A stretch of 64,000 bases of DNA, from positions 1,493,742 through 1,557,741 of the forward strand of contig NC_014216.1 of assembly GCF_000092205.1 (NCBI RefSeq), in the 5' to 3' direction. The position numbers were made by a program, and so were the translations under genes. The stretch comes from Desulfurivibrio alkaliphilus AHT 2 (GTDB taxonomy: Bacteria; Desulfobacterota; Desulfobulbia; Desulfobulbales; Desulfurivibrionaceae). Positions within the stretch are counted from its first letter, which is position 1. Each line of letters starts with the position of its first letter. Positions 34,852 to 45,082 of this stretch are shown in pieces. The notes below the pieces were generated by a model, which did not search any database, was not told where the DNA came from, and saw nothing but the letters and a program-made list of their open reading frames with translations.

Positions 34852-35454
34852 TCAGCTTTCCTCGCTGGTTTTGGTCCTTTCGTACAAGACCTTGTCGATG
34901 ATACCGTAAGTCTTGGATTCTTCCGCGCTCATAAAATAATCGCGCTCGGTGTCTTTCTGAATTCTTTTAATACTCTGGCCGGTGTGGGAGGCCAGAATCC
35001 GGTTTAAGTCCTGCCGCATCCGCAGGATCTCTTTGGCATGGATATCGATATCCGACGCCTGCCCCTGATAGCCCCCCATGGGCTGGTGGATCAGGATCCG
35101 GGAGTTGGGCAGGGCATAGCGTTTACCTTCGGTGCCGGCGGCCAGCAGCACCGCCCCCATGCTGGCAGCCTGCCCCAGGCAGAGGGTGGCGACATCACAT
35201 TTAATGTAGCGCATGGTGTCGTAAATGGCCAGGCCGGCGGTTACCACCCCGCCGGGGGAGTTAATGTAAAAGGTGATATCCTTGTCCGGGTCGTCGGCCT
35301 CCAGAAAAAGCATCTGGGCGATGATCACATTGGCCACGTCATCGTTGACCCCGGTGCCCAGGAAAATGATCCGCTCTTTCAACAGGCGGGAATAAATATC
35401 GTAAGAGCGCTCCCCCCTGGGGGTCTGCTCAATAACAAAAGGGATCAGGCTCAT
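34852..35454 (-). CDS. clpP: ATP-dependent Clp protease proteolytic subunit
   Basis: A 200-residue serine peptidase forming the double-ring barrel used by ClpX. The catalytic serine is in [12 protein letters not shown] and the histidine in [11 protein letters not shown]. The start codon overlaps the trigger factor stop by one base (TAATG), so tig-clpP translation is coupled. Confidence 0.98.
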   Translation of the reverse strand: MSLIPFVIEQTPRGERSYDIYSRLLKERIIFLGTGVNDDVANVIIAQMLFLEADDPDKDITFYINSPGGVVTAGLAIYDTMRYIKCDVATLCLGQAASMGAVLLAAGTEGKRYALPNSRILIHQPMGGYQGQASDIDIHAKEILRMRQDLNRILASHTGQSIKRIQKDTERDYFMSAEESKTYGIIDKVLYERTKTSEES

Positions 35455-36794
35455 TACGCCTCCTTTTCGGGGTTGTCGGCGGTTTCCGGCGCAGCTTCGA
35501 CCTGGTCGGCGGGTACCGTTTTGATCTTGGCCTCGGCCACCAAAAAGTCGAGAATCTTCTCGGTCAGCAGTTCGTGGATAAAGGGCATCAGTTCGTTGCG
35601 GCTGTGGAAGTATTTTTTCACCTCCTCCACCGGCATATTGTACTGATCGGCAATACGCTGGAAACCCTTACTGATATCCTCATCGGCCACCTTGATCTCT
35701 TCCACTTCGGCGATTTTTTTCAAAATAAAATCGCCCCGGACCCTTTTTTCGGCCCCTTCCCGGTATTTTTCAATCAGCGAATCGCGGTTGATCCCCGCCT
35801 CTTCCAGGCTCAATCCGCGATTCTGCAGATTGTTCTCCAGCTCTTTGATCATGGCGTCGACTTCATGAGCCACCAGCCGGGGCGGCACTTCAAAGTCGTG
35901 GTTATCCAGGATCGCCTTCATCACCCGGTCCACCAGATCGCCGCGCCCGGCGTTTTCCTTTTGCTGCCGGAGCTTTTCCCGGATCTGCCCGCGCAGGTCG
36001 TCCAGGGTGGCCAGATCGGCATCGATATCCTTGGCGAACTCATCGTCCAGTTCGGGCAACACCCGTTCCTTGACCTCTTTGACCTTGACCGCAAACTCAA
36101 TACTTTTGCCGGCCAGCAGCATATTGGGGAAGTTGGCGGGAAAATCCACCGTAAAGGTTGATTCCTCTCCGGCCTTGAGCCCCTTGAGGCTATCCTCAAA
36201 CTCCGGCCCGATCTGCCCGCTGCCGACATCCACGGTAAAATCGCGGCCGCCGACGTGCTTCATCTCCTCGCCCTGGTCATAGGCGGTGAAATCGATAACC
36301 GCCAGGTCCCCGTCGGCAATCACCCGGTCCTCGACGGCCCGCAGCGGCGCCGACTCCCGGCGCAGCTTTTCCAGCTCGGCCGCTACCTCTTCGTCACCAA
36401 CCTCAAGTTCGGGCTGCTCCACCTCCACCTTCTTGTACTCGCCCAAGGTGAAATCGGGGCGGACATCAATTTCGGCCTGATAGAAAAAGGTACCGTCGTC
36501 CTCGAAGCGATGCTCCCGCACTTCCGGGTGGACCACGGCATCCAGGCCGGCTTTTTCCAGAGCGTCGAAATAACTCTCCTGCACCAGGCGGTCGGCCACG
36601 TCGTATTCGACTTTGGGGCCATAATTTTTCTCCAGCACCTTGCGCGGCACCTTGCCCTTGCGAAAGCCTTTGAGGTTAACCTCGCCCTTGAGTTTTTCAT
36701 AGGCGGCATTAAGTTCTCCAGCCACCATCTCCCGGGGCAGGGTAACATCAATTCTCCGGGTGAGCGAACTGACTTCTTCAACGCGAACCTGCAT
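35454..36794 (-). CDS. tig: trigger factor chaperone/peptidyl-prolyl isomerase
   Basis: A 446-residue ribosome-bound chaperone. The ribosome-binding signature [17 protein letters not shown] is present, followed by the FKBP-type isomerase domain ([23 protein letters not shown]) and a long helical C-terminal arm region. I chose the ATG at 36794 ([14 protein letters not shown]), which has GAAGGAAGG just upstream; a longer frame reaches 36854 without homology. It lies between tRNA-Leu and clpP. Confidence 0.97.
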   Translation of the reverse strand: MQVRVEEVSSLTRRIDVTLPREMVAGELNAAYEKLKGEVNLKGFRKGKVPRKVLEKNYGPKVEYDVADRLVQESYFDALEKAGLDAVVHPEVREHRFEDDGTFFYQAEIDVRPDFTLGEYKKVEVEQPELEVGDEEVAAELEKLRRESAPLRAVEDRVIADGDLAVIDFTAYDQGEEMKHVGGRDFTVDVGSGQIGPEFEDSLKGLKAGEESTFTVDFPANFPNMLLAGKSIEFAVKVKEVKERVLPELDDEFAKDIDADLATLDDLRGQIREKLRQQKENAGRGDLVDRVMKAILDNHDFEVPPRLVAHEVDAMIKELENNLQNRGLSLEEAGINRDSLIEKYREGAEKRVRGDFILKKIAEVEEIKVADEDISKGFQRIADQYNMPVEEVKKYFHSRNELMPFIHELLTEKILDFLVAEAKIKTVPADQVEAAPETADNPEKEA

Positions 36795-36861
36795 TTTGCC
36801 TTCCTTCAAAAATTTATGGTTAATAAGACTCAGTACACTGAAACCTTGATTCATCTTTCAC

Positions 36862-36944
36862 TGGTGCGAGAGGGGGGAGTCGAACCCCCACGGTTGCCCG
36901 CTGGATCCTAAGTCCAGTGCGTCTACCAGTTCCGCCACCCTCGC
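36862..36944 (-). tRNA. tRNA-Leu (TAG)
   Basis: The 83-base minus-strand sequence has acceptor GCGAGGG, anticodon stem-loop CTGGACTTAGGATCCAG, a long class II variable arm (CGGGCAACCGT), T-arm GGGGGTTCGACTCCCCC and an encoded CCA. It is upstream of tig on the same strand. Confidence 0.97.
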
Positions 36945-37278
36945 TGCCTTAACGGTCCGTTTCTCAGCGGACCTATATACTTTATGCATGCCAACCATTT
37001 TTCGCCACCCCCCAGAGCCGAGGTTCCAGGGCAAGCAAAAACGGTAAGCAAAAAACCACATAAAGGTACTCAACTTTTAAGGTAGCGTCAAGGATGATGC
37101 CGGTTTGCAGCGGTGGCGCGCAAAAGGCGGCAGCAGAGGGCGGCAACAGCTTACACCTTTTGAATTCCATTGACTTTTCAGCGTAATATTGCTAGCTAAC
37201 CAGCAATCAATAAACTCAGCTAAAGTACAAGACTTACGCTCAGCTCTTCACCAAAAACCACAGGCAAACGAATTTACC
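36945..37278. other. intergenic region between tRNA-Leu and the MetE-like gene
   Basis: No gene is visible. The tRNA side is AT-rich with a TATATA box at 36971-36980 that could serve the minus-strand tRNA, but no matching -35. On the plus strand TTGACT (37170-37175) with TAGCTA 17 bases later is a weak promoter candidate for the MetE-like gene. Confidence 0.4.
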
Positions 37279-38361
37279 ATGACCGACACACCCCAATTCA
37301 GACCCGCCGGCAGCGCCACCCTGATCGGCAGCCTGCCGCTGAAAGATTATGACCTGGCCCTGGACCTGATTCTCAGCCACACCCCGGAAATTCCGCTCTG
37401 GCCCCAGTTGCCGGGCAGCCCCATCGAAGGTATGCTCCAGCAGTTCACCGCAGGCTTCCCCGGTTTTTGTGAAGAGGACGGCCGCGCCTTTTTCCGCACC
37501 AGCGACCCGAATTTTGCCGACCAGCAGCTGGCCTTTTTTGAAGCATACCTGGCCGCCGCCGAAGATCCCAGTCGCCTGGAAAAATCCCTCTTTGCCAGCA
37601 GCGAAGAGCGGGCCCCCGGCCTTTACCGCTTCCACCGGCGCCTGCAGGAGCGCCCGCCGGCGGCACTGCGGGCGGTAAAAGGACAAATCACCGGACCGTT
37701 TACTTTGCTGACCGGGCTTAAAGACGAACAGCAGCGCGACGCCTGGTTCGACCCGACCATCAACGAGATCGTGGTTAAAGGCCTGGCCCTGCGGGCGGCC
37801 TGGCAGGTCCGCTTCCTGGCCGCCAGCCAAAAGCCGGTGCTGCTGTTCCTGGATGAACCAGCCTTGGCCGGACTGGGCTCCTCGGCCTACATCAGCGTTT
37901 CCCAGGAGGAGATCGGGCAGAGCCTGGACGAAGTGCTGACGGCGGTGAGAGAGGCCGGCGGACTGGCCGGGATCCATGTTTGTGCCAATACCGATTGGGA
38001 TTTTCTCCTTACCCGCCAACTCGACGTGCTCAGCTTCGATGCCTACGGTTTTTTTGACCGACTGGCCGGCAGCAAAGAGACCCTTTATCGCTTTTTGCAA
38101 AGGGGGGGGATTCTGGCCTGGGGGCTGGTGCCCACCGGGGATCCCAAGGCGATTAACGAGGAAACCGCCGAAACCCTGGCCGAGCGCTGGGAACAACAGG
38201 CGGCACAAATTGTCAATGAAGACTGGGATCAGGCCAGTCTGCTGCAGCAGACCCTGATTACTCCCAGTTGCGGCACCGGCTCTTTAAGCCCCGATGAGGC
38301 CACCCGGGTCCTGGAATTGACCCGCGACCTTTCGGCCCTCCTGCGCCATCGCCATCTGTAA
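37279..38361 (+). CDS. short cobalamin-independent-type methionine synthase (core-MetE-like)
   Basis: A 360-residue UROD/MetE-superfamily barrel. It resembles only the C-terminal catalytic half of MetE; the usual enzyme is about 750 residues. The zinc/homocysteine ligands appear retained: His233 and Cys235 (GIHVCANT) and Cys331 (SCGTGSL). FLDEPALAGLG and KGQITGPFT match substrate-site motifs. So-called core-MetE proteins transfer methyl from a corrinoid protein rather than methyl-folate; that is known for some anaerobes and only inferred here. The ATG at 37279 lacks a strong ribosome site. lysS follows 43 bases downstream. Confidence 0.75.
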   Translation: MTDTPQFRPAGSATLIGSLPLKDYDLALDLILSHTPEIPLWPQLPGSPIEGMLQQFTAGFPGFCEEDGRAFFRTSDPNFADQQLAFFEAYLAAAEDPSRLEKSLFASSEERAPGLYRFHRRLQERPPAALRAVKGQITGPFTLLTGLKDEQQRDAWFDPTINEIVVKGLALRAAWQVRFLAASQKPVLLFLDEPALAGLGSSAYISVSQEEIGQSLDEVLTAVREAGGLAGIHVCANTDWDFLLTRQLDVLSFDAYGFFDRLAGSKETLYRFLQRGGILAWGLVPTGDPKAINEETAETLAERWEQQAAQIVNEDWDQASLLQQTLITPSCGTGSLSPDEATRVLELTRDLSALLRHRHL

Positions 38362-38404
38362 AATTTAAAAAAGATAAAAAACCTTTTGCAAGGATCCTTC
38401 ACCC

Positions 38405-39883
38405 ATGGATGAAAGCAATCAGATTATCGCCCAGCGCCGACAGAAAGCCGAAGAGTTGGCCGGCCTGGGCGTCAACCTTTACGCCAATGATTTCAAGCCC
38501 GGCCATCGCATTACCGATCTGCTACCGGCCGGAAACGACCCCGAAGCACCGCTGGCCGCCGGCACCATGGCGGTGGCCGGCCGGGTCATGGCCCTGCGCA
38601 AATTCGGCAAGGCCGCCTTTTTACATATCCAAGATGAAAGCGGCCGAATCCAGATTCACATCAAACGCGACGAGGTGGGCGACGAACCCTTTGCCGTCTT
38701 CAAAAAAATCGATATCGGCGATATCGTCGCTTTTACCGGGCCGCTGTTTCGCACCAAGACCGGCGAGGTAACCATCCAGGCCCTGTCCCTGCGACTGTTG
38801 ACCAAATCACTGCGGCCGCTGCCGGAAAAATTTCATGGTCTGACCGATATCGAAACCCGCTACCGCCAGCGCTACGTCGACCTTATGGTCAACCCCGAGG
38901 TCCGCGACACCTTTCGCAAGCGGGTGGAGATTATCCGCCTGATCAGGGACTTCCTGAGCAACCGGGGCTTTATGGAAGTTGAAACCCCGATGATGCAGGC
39001 CATTGCCGGAGGTGCCACGGCCAAGCCTTTCAAGACCCACCACAACGCCCTGGGGCTTGACCTGTATCTGCGCATCGCCCCGGAGCTTTATCTTAAGCGA
39101 CTGCTGGTGGGCGGCCTGGAGCGGGTTTTTGAGATCAACCGCAACTTCAGGAACGAAGGACTCTCCACCCGCCACAACCCCGAGTTCACCATGCTGGAGT
39201 TTTACCAGGCCTATGCCACCTACGAAGAGCTGATGGAACTCACCGAGGAGATGATCTCCTGGGTGACCATGGAAGTCTGCGGCTCCATGCAGATCAGCTA
39301 CCAGGGGCAAGCGGTGGATCTGGCCCCGCCCTGGCGCCGTTACACCATGGACGAAGCCCTGCAGCAGATTGGCGGCTTGAGCCCGGAACTACTAACCGAT
39401 TTTACCGCCCTGAAAGCTTTGGCCCACCGCCACGGGATTGTCCTGCAACCCCAGGCCGGCATCGGCAAGGTCAAAACCGAGTTGTTTGAATGCCTGGTGG
39501 AAGAAAAACTCGTTGATCCCACCTTTATCACCGCCTACCCCACCGAGGTCTCCCCGCTGGCCCGTAAAAACGAGGACGACCCGGAGATTACCGACCGCTT
39601 TGAGCTGTTCATCACCGGCCGGGAGGTGGCCAACGCCTTTAGTGAGCTCAACGACCCCGACGACCAGCGCCGGCGACTGATCAAGCAGATCGAGGAACGG
39701 GGCGAAGACGAAGAGATTTTTCCGGTGCTGGACGAGGATTACCTGCGGGCCCTGGAGTACGGCATGCCGCCGGCCGCCGGCGAAGGGATCGGCATCGATC
39801 GACTGACCATGTTGCTCACCGACTCGCCATCGATCCGCGATGTCATTTTATTCCCCCACCTGCGCCCGGAAAAGCAATCGTAA
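38405..39883 (+). CDS. lysS: lysyl-tRNA synthetase, class II
   Basis: A 492-residue class II synthetase charging tRNA-Lys. The N-terminal OB-fold ([22 protein letters not shown]) precedes motif 1, motif 2 ([33 protein letters not shown]) and motif 3 ([26 protein letters not shown]). A hairpin-only repeat begins five bases after the stop codon. Confidence 0.98.
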   Translation: MDESNQIIAQRRQKAEELAGLGVNLYANDFKPGHRITDLLPAGNDPEAPLAAGTMAVAGRVMALRKFGKAAFLHIQDESGRIQIHIKRDEVGDEPFAVFKKIDIGDIVAFTGPLFRTKTGEVTIQALSLRLLTKSLRPLPEKFHGLTDIETRYRQRYVDLMVNPEVRDTFRKRVEIIRLIRDFLSNRGFMEVETPMMQAIAGGATAKPFKTHHNALGLDLYLRIAPELYLKRLLVGGLERVFEINRNFRNEGLSTRHNPEFTMLEFYQAYATYEELMELTEEMISWVTMEVCGSMQISYQGQAVDLAPPWRRYTMDEALQQIGGLSPELLTDFTALKALAHRHGIVLQPQAGIGKVKTELFECLVEEKLVDPTFITAYPTEVSPLARKNEDDPEITDRFELFITGREVANAFSELNDPDDQRRRLIKQIEERGEDEEIFPVLDEDYLRALEYGMPPAAGEGIGIDRLTMLLTDSPSIRDVILFPHLRPEKQS

Positions 39884-39887
39884 CCCC

Positions 39888-39994
39888 GTAATCGTTCAGC
39901 AGCACCGCAGATTCGGGCGATCAGCCAGGCTTGAGTACCGGTGTACGCGGCGCCTGGCTGCTTGCCCGAATCTGCGGCACTGCTGAACGATTAC
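39888..39994 (-). repeat. palindromic repeat, hairpin-only copy 5
   Basis: A 107-base hairpin with 43-base arms, of which about 39 pair (GTAATCGTTCAGCAG... and its complement), around a 21-base centre with GTACCGGTGTAC. The 36-base module is absent. It follows the lysS stop codon and separates lysS from the lol genes. Confidence 0.93.
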
Positions 39995-40030
39995 CAACCA
40001 TCATCCGCTTAAGGAAATCGTAACCCGCCA

Positions 40031-41260
40031 ATGAATTTTGCATGGTTTATCAGCCGGCGTTATCTCCAGGCCAAACGCCGGAAAGGTTTTATTTCCCTGA
40101 TCTCGCTGATCTCGGTGGCCGGCGTGATGGTGGGTGTGGCGGCCCTGATTGTGGTGCTGGCGGTGATGACCGGCTTCACCGCCGAGTTTCGCGACAAAAT
40201 CCTGGGCATCAACTCCCATATCATCGTCCAGCAACCCGGCTATGAAATCGACAACTACCACGAGCCGGCCCGACGGATTGCCGCCATTCCCGGCGTGGCC
40301 GGAGTCACCCCCTACATCTACGGGCAGGCCATGATTACCGGCGGCGTGGGCGGCACCGGCGCCATTGTCCGGGGGATCGACCCGGAAACGGTCAACCGAG
40401 TGCTGCAGCTGGAGGATTACCTGGAGGCCGGAGAGCTGGCCGGCCTGGCTGCCCCCGCCAACCGGCGGGCGGCACCGGGGGTGATCTTGGGCAAGGATCT
40501 GGCCAGAAACCTCGGGGTCGGGCTTGATGACCGGGTAAAGCTGATCTCCGCCGCCGGTCCCCTGACCCCCATGGGGGTGATACCCCAGATTACCACCTTC
40601 CGGGTGGCCGGGCTGTTTGCCTCGGGCATGTACGAGTACGACTCCTCCCTGGCCTACCTCAGCCTGGACACGGCCCGGGAGTTCATGGATCTCGGTGACC
40701 GGGTGCACGGCCTGGAGGTCCGGGTGGACGACATCAACCGGGCCGATCGGATTGCCCGGGCGATCAACGATGAACTGGGGCCAAGCTACCACGCCCGCGA
40801 CTGGATGAACATGAACCGGCAGATCTTCTCCGCCCTGGCCCTGGAAAAAGCGGCCCTGTCGGTGATCATGACCCTGGTGGTGATGGTGGCGGCCTTTAAT
40901 ATCGTCAGCACCCTGATCATGGTGGTCATGGAAAAGACCCGGGATATCGCCATCCTCAAGGCCATGGGGGCCACCGACCGCAGTATCATGCGCATCTTCA
41001 TGTACGAAGGCCTGGTAATCGGCACGGTGGGCACCGGCCTGGGAGTGACGGTGGGGCTGGGACTGTGCGAAATCCTCAGCCGTTACCGCTTCATCGACCT
41101 GCCCGACGTTTACCCCATTTCCACCCTGCCGGTGCAGGTGCTGCCCCAGGATGTGATCCTGATCTCGCTGGCGGCCGTGCTGATTACCTTTCTGGCCACC
41201 ATCTACCCCTCCTGGCGGGCGGCCAAGGTCGACCCCGCGGTGGCCCTGCGTTACGAATAA
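40031..41260 (+). CDS. lipoprotein-releasing ABC transporter permease (LolC/LolE)
   Basis: A 409-residue permease with the LolCE layout: one N-terminal membrane helix (ISLISLISVAGVMVGVAALIVVLAVMTGF), a large periplasmic domain, then three helices. The conserved cytoplasmic VMEKTRDIAILKAMGATDRSIMRIF and the C-terminal YPSWRAAKVDPAVALRYE are present. With LolD it extracts lipoproteins from the inner membrane. Only one permease gene is present, so it probably acts as a homodimer (LolF-like). Confidence 0.93.
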   Translation: MNFAWFISRRYLQAKRRKGFISLISLISVAGVMVGVAALIVVLAVMTGFTAEFRDKILGINSHIIVQQPGYEIDNYHEPARRIAAIPGVAGVTPYIYGQAMITGGVGGTGAIVRGIDPETVNRVLQLEDYLEAGELAGLAAPANRRAAPGVILGKDLARNLGVGLDDRVKLISAAGPLTPMGVIPQITTFRVAGLFASGMYEYDSSLAYLSLDTAREFMDLGDRVHGLEVRVDDINRADRIARAINDELGPSYHARDWMNMNRQIFSALALEKAALSVIMTLVVMVAAFNIVSTLIMVVMEKTRDIAILKAMGATDRSIMRIFMYEGLVIGTVGTGLGVTVGLGLCEILSRYRFIDLPDVYPISTLPVQVLPQDVILISLAAVLITFLATIYPSWRAAKVDPAVALRYE

Positions 41261-41261
41261 G

Positions 41262-41368
41262 GTAATCGTCCAGCAGCACCGCATCTTCGGGCGATCAGCC
41301 AGGCTTACGTACAGGGGTACGCTGCGCCTGGCTGCAAGACCAAACCTGCGGCACTGCTGAACGATTAC
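41262..41368 (-). repeat. palindromic repeat, hairpin-only copy 6
   Basis: A 107-base hairpin nearly identical to copy 4 (27462-27568), including the same diverged right arm (TGCAAGACCAAACC). The shared defect suggests these two copies have a recent common source or spread by conversion. It starts one base after the lolC/E stop codon and separates that gene from lolD. Confidence 0.93.
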
Positions 41369-41436
41369 CCCGTGGAACCTTTGATCATTATTAAGTTGGC
41401 AATTTTTGCCATGAACTTTTTGGATAGAACCGGAAT

Positions 41437-42162
<726 letters not shown>

Positions 42163-42250
42163 CACCGATGCCAAGGCCTGCTAATCAACGCTGATTTTAT
42201 GCGCCGCTCCGCAGGCTGATTCTTTGCCAACCGCAACTTCCCAGGTGCCC

Positions 42251-45076
42251 ATGAAACCACAACCCGTATTCGGGAAATTATACCAGCCGCACAGCAAACC
42301 TTGCCGGCCAGTTGCCCAAAGTCCTGTTGTAACTGACGGTTACGTCAACCTGTTACTCCCGGCTTTGACCAACTTTGCCAAAGGGCTGCGGCTTTTAATG
42401 CTGGCCCTGCTTTGCTGCCTCATCTCTCCGGCGCTGGCCACGGCCGACCAGGCTTCGCCCAGTACGGCCTTTTTGCCCTTCCAGAGTTTAGGCACAGCTG
42501 TCCCCGCCGAGCTGCAGCAACAGGCCGCTCAGGTACTGGCCGAATTGGGCCCGGAGCAGGGCTTTCTGCTGCTTGGGCGGGATGAATTGCCACCGGAACT
42601 GAGAGATCCCGACCCCTGGCCGCCAACGGTTGAAGATCTGCAGGCCCTGGCCCTGCCGCCCGAGGTGCGCTACCTGGTAGCCGGCAGCTTGACCGCCTTC
42701 GGGCGGTTGATCAGCATCGATGCCCAGGTGTTCGACCTCAGCGGCCGCCAGGAACCCCGCCATTTCACCGGCCCGGCCGGTGAGCGGAAGCAATTGCGCG
42801 CCTCACTGGCCGAGTTGGGGACCAGGATCATGGCCTTCACCGAACCGGCTGCGAGAATCAGCGCCATTCACATCGAGGGCAACCGCAATACCGGCTCCGG
42901 GGCGATTCTGCGCCGGGTTTCCAGCCAGGCCGGCGGGCGGCTTGACCCGGAACGGTTGCGGGACGACCTGCGCGCCATCTTCGCCATGGGCTTTTTTGAC
43001 GATGTCCGCATTGTCGCCGAAGAGACCCCGGCGGGAACCCGGGTTACCTTTGTGGTGCAGGAAAAACCGGTCATTAACCAGGTGGTTTTCAGCGGCAACG
43101 ACCGGATCAGAGATCGCCAAATCCGCGAAAACATTACCGTGGTGCCCAACACCATCGTCAATACCGCCCTGGTCCAGGAGGCGGCGGAGAGCATCCGCCA
43201 GTTGTACAAGGAAAAAGGGTATCACAACGCCCAGGTCGACACCGAGATCGACGAGGCGGAAGAGAACCGGGTCGACGTCCGGTTTGTTATCGAAGAAGGT
43301 GAACGGGCCTTTATCCGCCGAATCAACTTCACCGGCAATGAAAGTTTTCGCCCGCGCCCCTTGCGCAAGGTCATGGGCACCAAAAGACGGGGCATGTTCT
43401 CCTGGCTGACCGGCTCCGGCCGCCTGCAGCCGGATATGCTGGAGCAGGACCGGGCCAGAATCGCCGCTTTTTATCATAATCAGGGCTTTATCGATGCCCG
43501 GGTGGGAGAGCCCGAAGTGGAGCAGGTCGGCAAGCGTTTTATAGTCAACTTCCATATCGAAGAGGGTGAGCGCTACCGGGTGGGCGAGGTCTCGCTGACC
43601 GGGGAGTTTATCACCGAGGAAGAAGAGCTGCGGCAGTTACTGCGCCTGCCACGGCAGGAATATTTCAGCCGCGATGTTTTGCGGGCCGATCTCACCCGCT
43701 TAAGCGACCGCTACGCCGAAGAAGGCTACGCCTTTGCCGACGCCGAACCCATCGTCAGCCGCGACGACGACAGGCTGCAGATGGATATCACCATCAATCT
43801 GCAAAAAAACACCCTGGTTTATATCAATCGGATTAATATCCGCGGCAACACCCGCACCCGGGACAACGTCATCCGCCGTGAGATGCAGGTGCGGGAAGGC
43901 GATATCATGGACACCGGGGCCATCCGCCGCAGCATGGAACGCCTGCAGCGGCTCGACTTCTTCGAAGAGGTCAACATTCAGCCCGAACCGGCGCTGATGC
44001 GTGACGACCTGATGGATATCGAGATCGAGGTCAAGGAAAAACCCACCGGCACCTTCAGCATCGGCGCCGGTTACAGCTCCATGGACCAGTTCATGTTCAT
44101 GGGCCAGATCAGCCAGGAAAACTTCCGGGGCAAGGGCCAGCGCCTGGCCCTGCAGGCCGACATCAGCTCCAAGGCGACCCATTACAACCTCAGCTTCACC
44201 GACCCCCGGCTCTATGACAGCCGGCTGCTGTTCGGCATCGATCTGTACAACTGGCGCCGGGAATACATCGATTACACCAAGGAATCCACCGGCGGCGCGT
44301 TACGCTTCGGCTACCCGCTCTGGGAACACTGGCGCGCCTACTGGGGGTACGGCCAGGAGACCAATAAGCTTACCGACGTGCGGGATACCGCCTCGCGCTG
44401 GATTATCGATTCCATGGACTTGAAGCGCAACCGTTACGTGCGCCTGGGCTTAAACCGCGACACCCGCGACAACCGGCTGGACCCCACCCGGGGCTCTTTC
44501 CACGATATCGGCATGAAACACGCCGGCGGCTGGCTGGGCGGCGACACCGCCTTTACCCGCCTGGAGGCCTCCAGCACCAAATTCTTCCCCTGGGACGGCA
44601 TCCCCCTGCTGCGGGAAAGCCGCAGTAAACGGCTCAACGACTCCACCTTCCGGCTCAAGGGGGCGGCCGGCTATATCCGGGAGAACAGGACCGACCGGCT
44701 GCCGATTTACGAGAAATTTTTTCTGGGCGGCCTGCGCACCATGCGCGGCTTTGAAACCGCCACCATCAGCCCCCGGGACCCCGATCCGGACAACGATGAC
44801 CGCATCGGCGGCGAGATGATGTGGTACATGAACTCGGAATGGATTTTTCCCATTGTCCGGGATATCAACCTGAAAGGGCTGATTTTCTATGATGTCGGCA
44901 ACGTCTACACCAAATACCAGGGCTGGGACATCAACGATCTCAAGTCCAGTGTCGGCTTCGGTTTCCGCTGGCTCTCACCCCTGGGACCGCTGCGCCTTGA
45001 GTGGGGCTACAACCTTGATCCCGAACCCGATGAACGCCGCACCGTCTGGGATTTCAGCATCGGCGGGGTCTTTTAG
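42251..45076 (+). CDS. bamA: outer membrane assembly factor BamA with extra N-terminal domain
   Basis: The C-terminal 400 residues are the Omp85 barrel (VKEKPTGTFSIGAGYSSMDQFMFMGQISQENFRGKGQ, ending in WDFSIGGVF). Five POTRA domains precede it (from ISAIHIEGNRNT). Between the signal segment (LLMLALLCCLISPALATA) and the first POTRA is an extra domain of about 150 residues (FLPFQSLG...YLVAGSLTAFG...DAQVFDL) that resembles TolB-N/LpoB-like folds. The ATG at 42251 gives an unusually long pre-signal stretch of about 50 residues. A later start is plausible, for example a TTG just before TNFAKGLRLLM. BamA inserts beta-barrel proteins in the outer membrane. Confidence 0.93.
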   Translation: MKPQPVFGKLYQPHSKPCRPVAQSPVVTDGYVNLLLPALTNFAKGLRLLMLALLCCLISPALATADQASPSTAFLPFQSLGTAVPAELQQQAAQVLAELGPEQGFLLLGRDELPPELRDPDPWPPTVEDLQALALPPEVRYLVAGSLTAFGRLISIDAQVFDLSGRQEPRHFTGPAGERKQLRASLAELGTRIMAFTEPAARISAIHIEGNRNTGSGAILRRVSSQAGGRLDPERLRDDLRAIFAMGFFDDVRIVAEETPAGTRVTFVVQEKPVINQVVFSGNDRIRDRQIRENITVVPNTIVNTALVQEAAESIRQLYKEKGYHNAQVDTEIDEAEENRVDVRFVIEEGERAFIRRINFTGNESFRPRPLRKVMGTKRRGMFSWLTGSGRLQPDMLEQDRARIAAFYHNQGFIDARVGEPEVEQVGKRFIVNFHIEEGERYRVGEVSLTGEFITEEEELRQLLRLPRQEYFSRDVLRADLTRLSDRYAEEGYAFADAEPIVSRDDDRLQMDITINLQKNTLVYINRINIRGNTRTRDNVIRREMQVREGDIMDTGAIRRSMERLQRLDFFEEVNIQPEPALMRDDLMDIEIEVKEKPTGTFSIGAGYSSMDQFMFMGQISQENFRGKGQRLALQADISSKATHYNLSFTDPRLYDSRLLFGIDLYNWRREYIDYTKESTGGALRFGYPLWEHWRAYWGYGQETNKLTDVRDTASRWIIDSMDLKRNRYVRLGLNRDTRDNRLDPTRGSFHDIGMKHAGGWLGGDTAFTRLEASSTKFFPWDGIPLLRESRSKRLNDSTFRLKGAAGYIRENRTDRLPIYEKFFLGGLRTMRGFETATISPRDPDPDNDDRIGGEMMWYMNSEWIFPIVRDINLKGLIFYDVGNVYTKYQGWDINDLKSSVGFGFRWLSPLGPLRLEWGYNLDPEPDERRTVWDFSIGGVF

Positions 45077-45082
45077 CACGGC

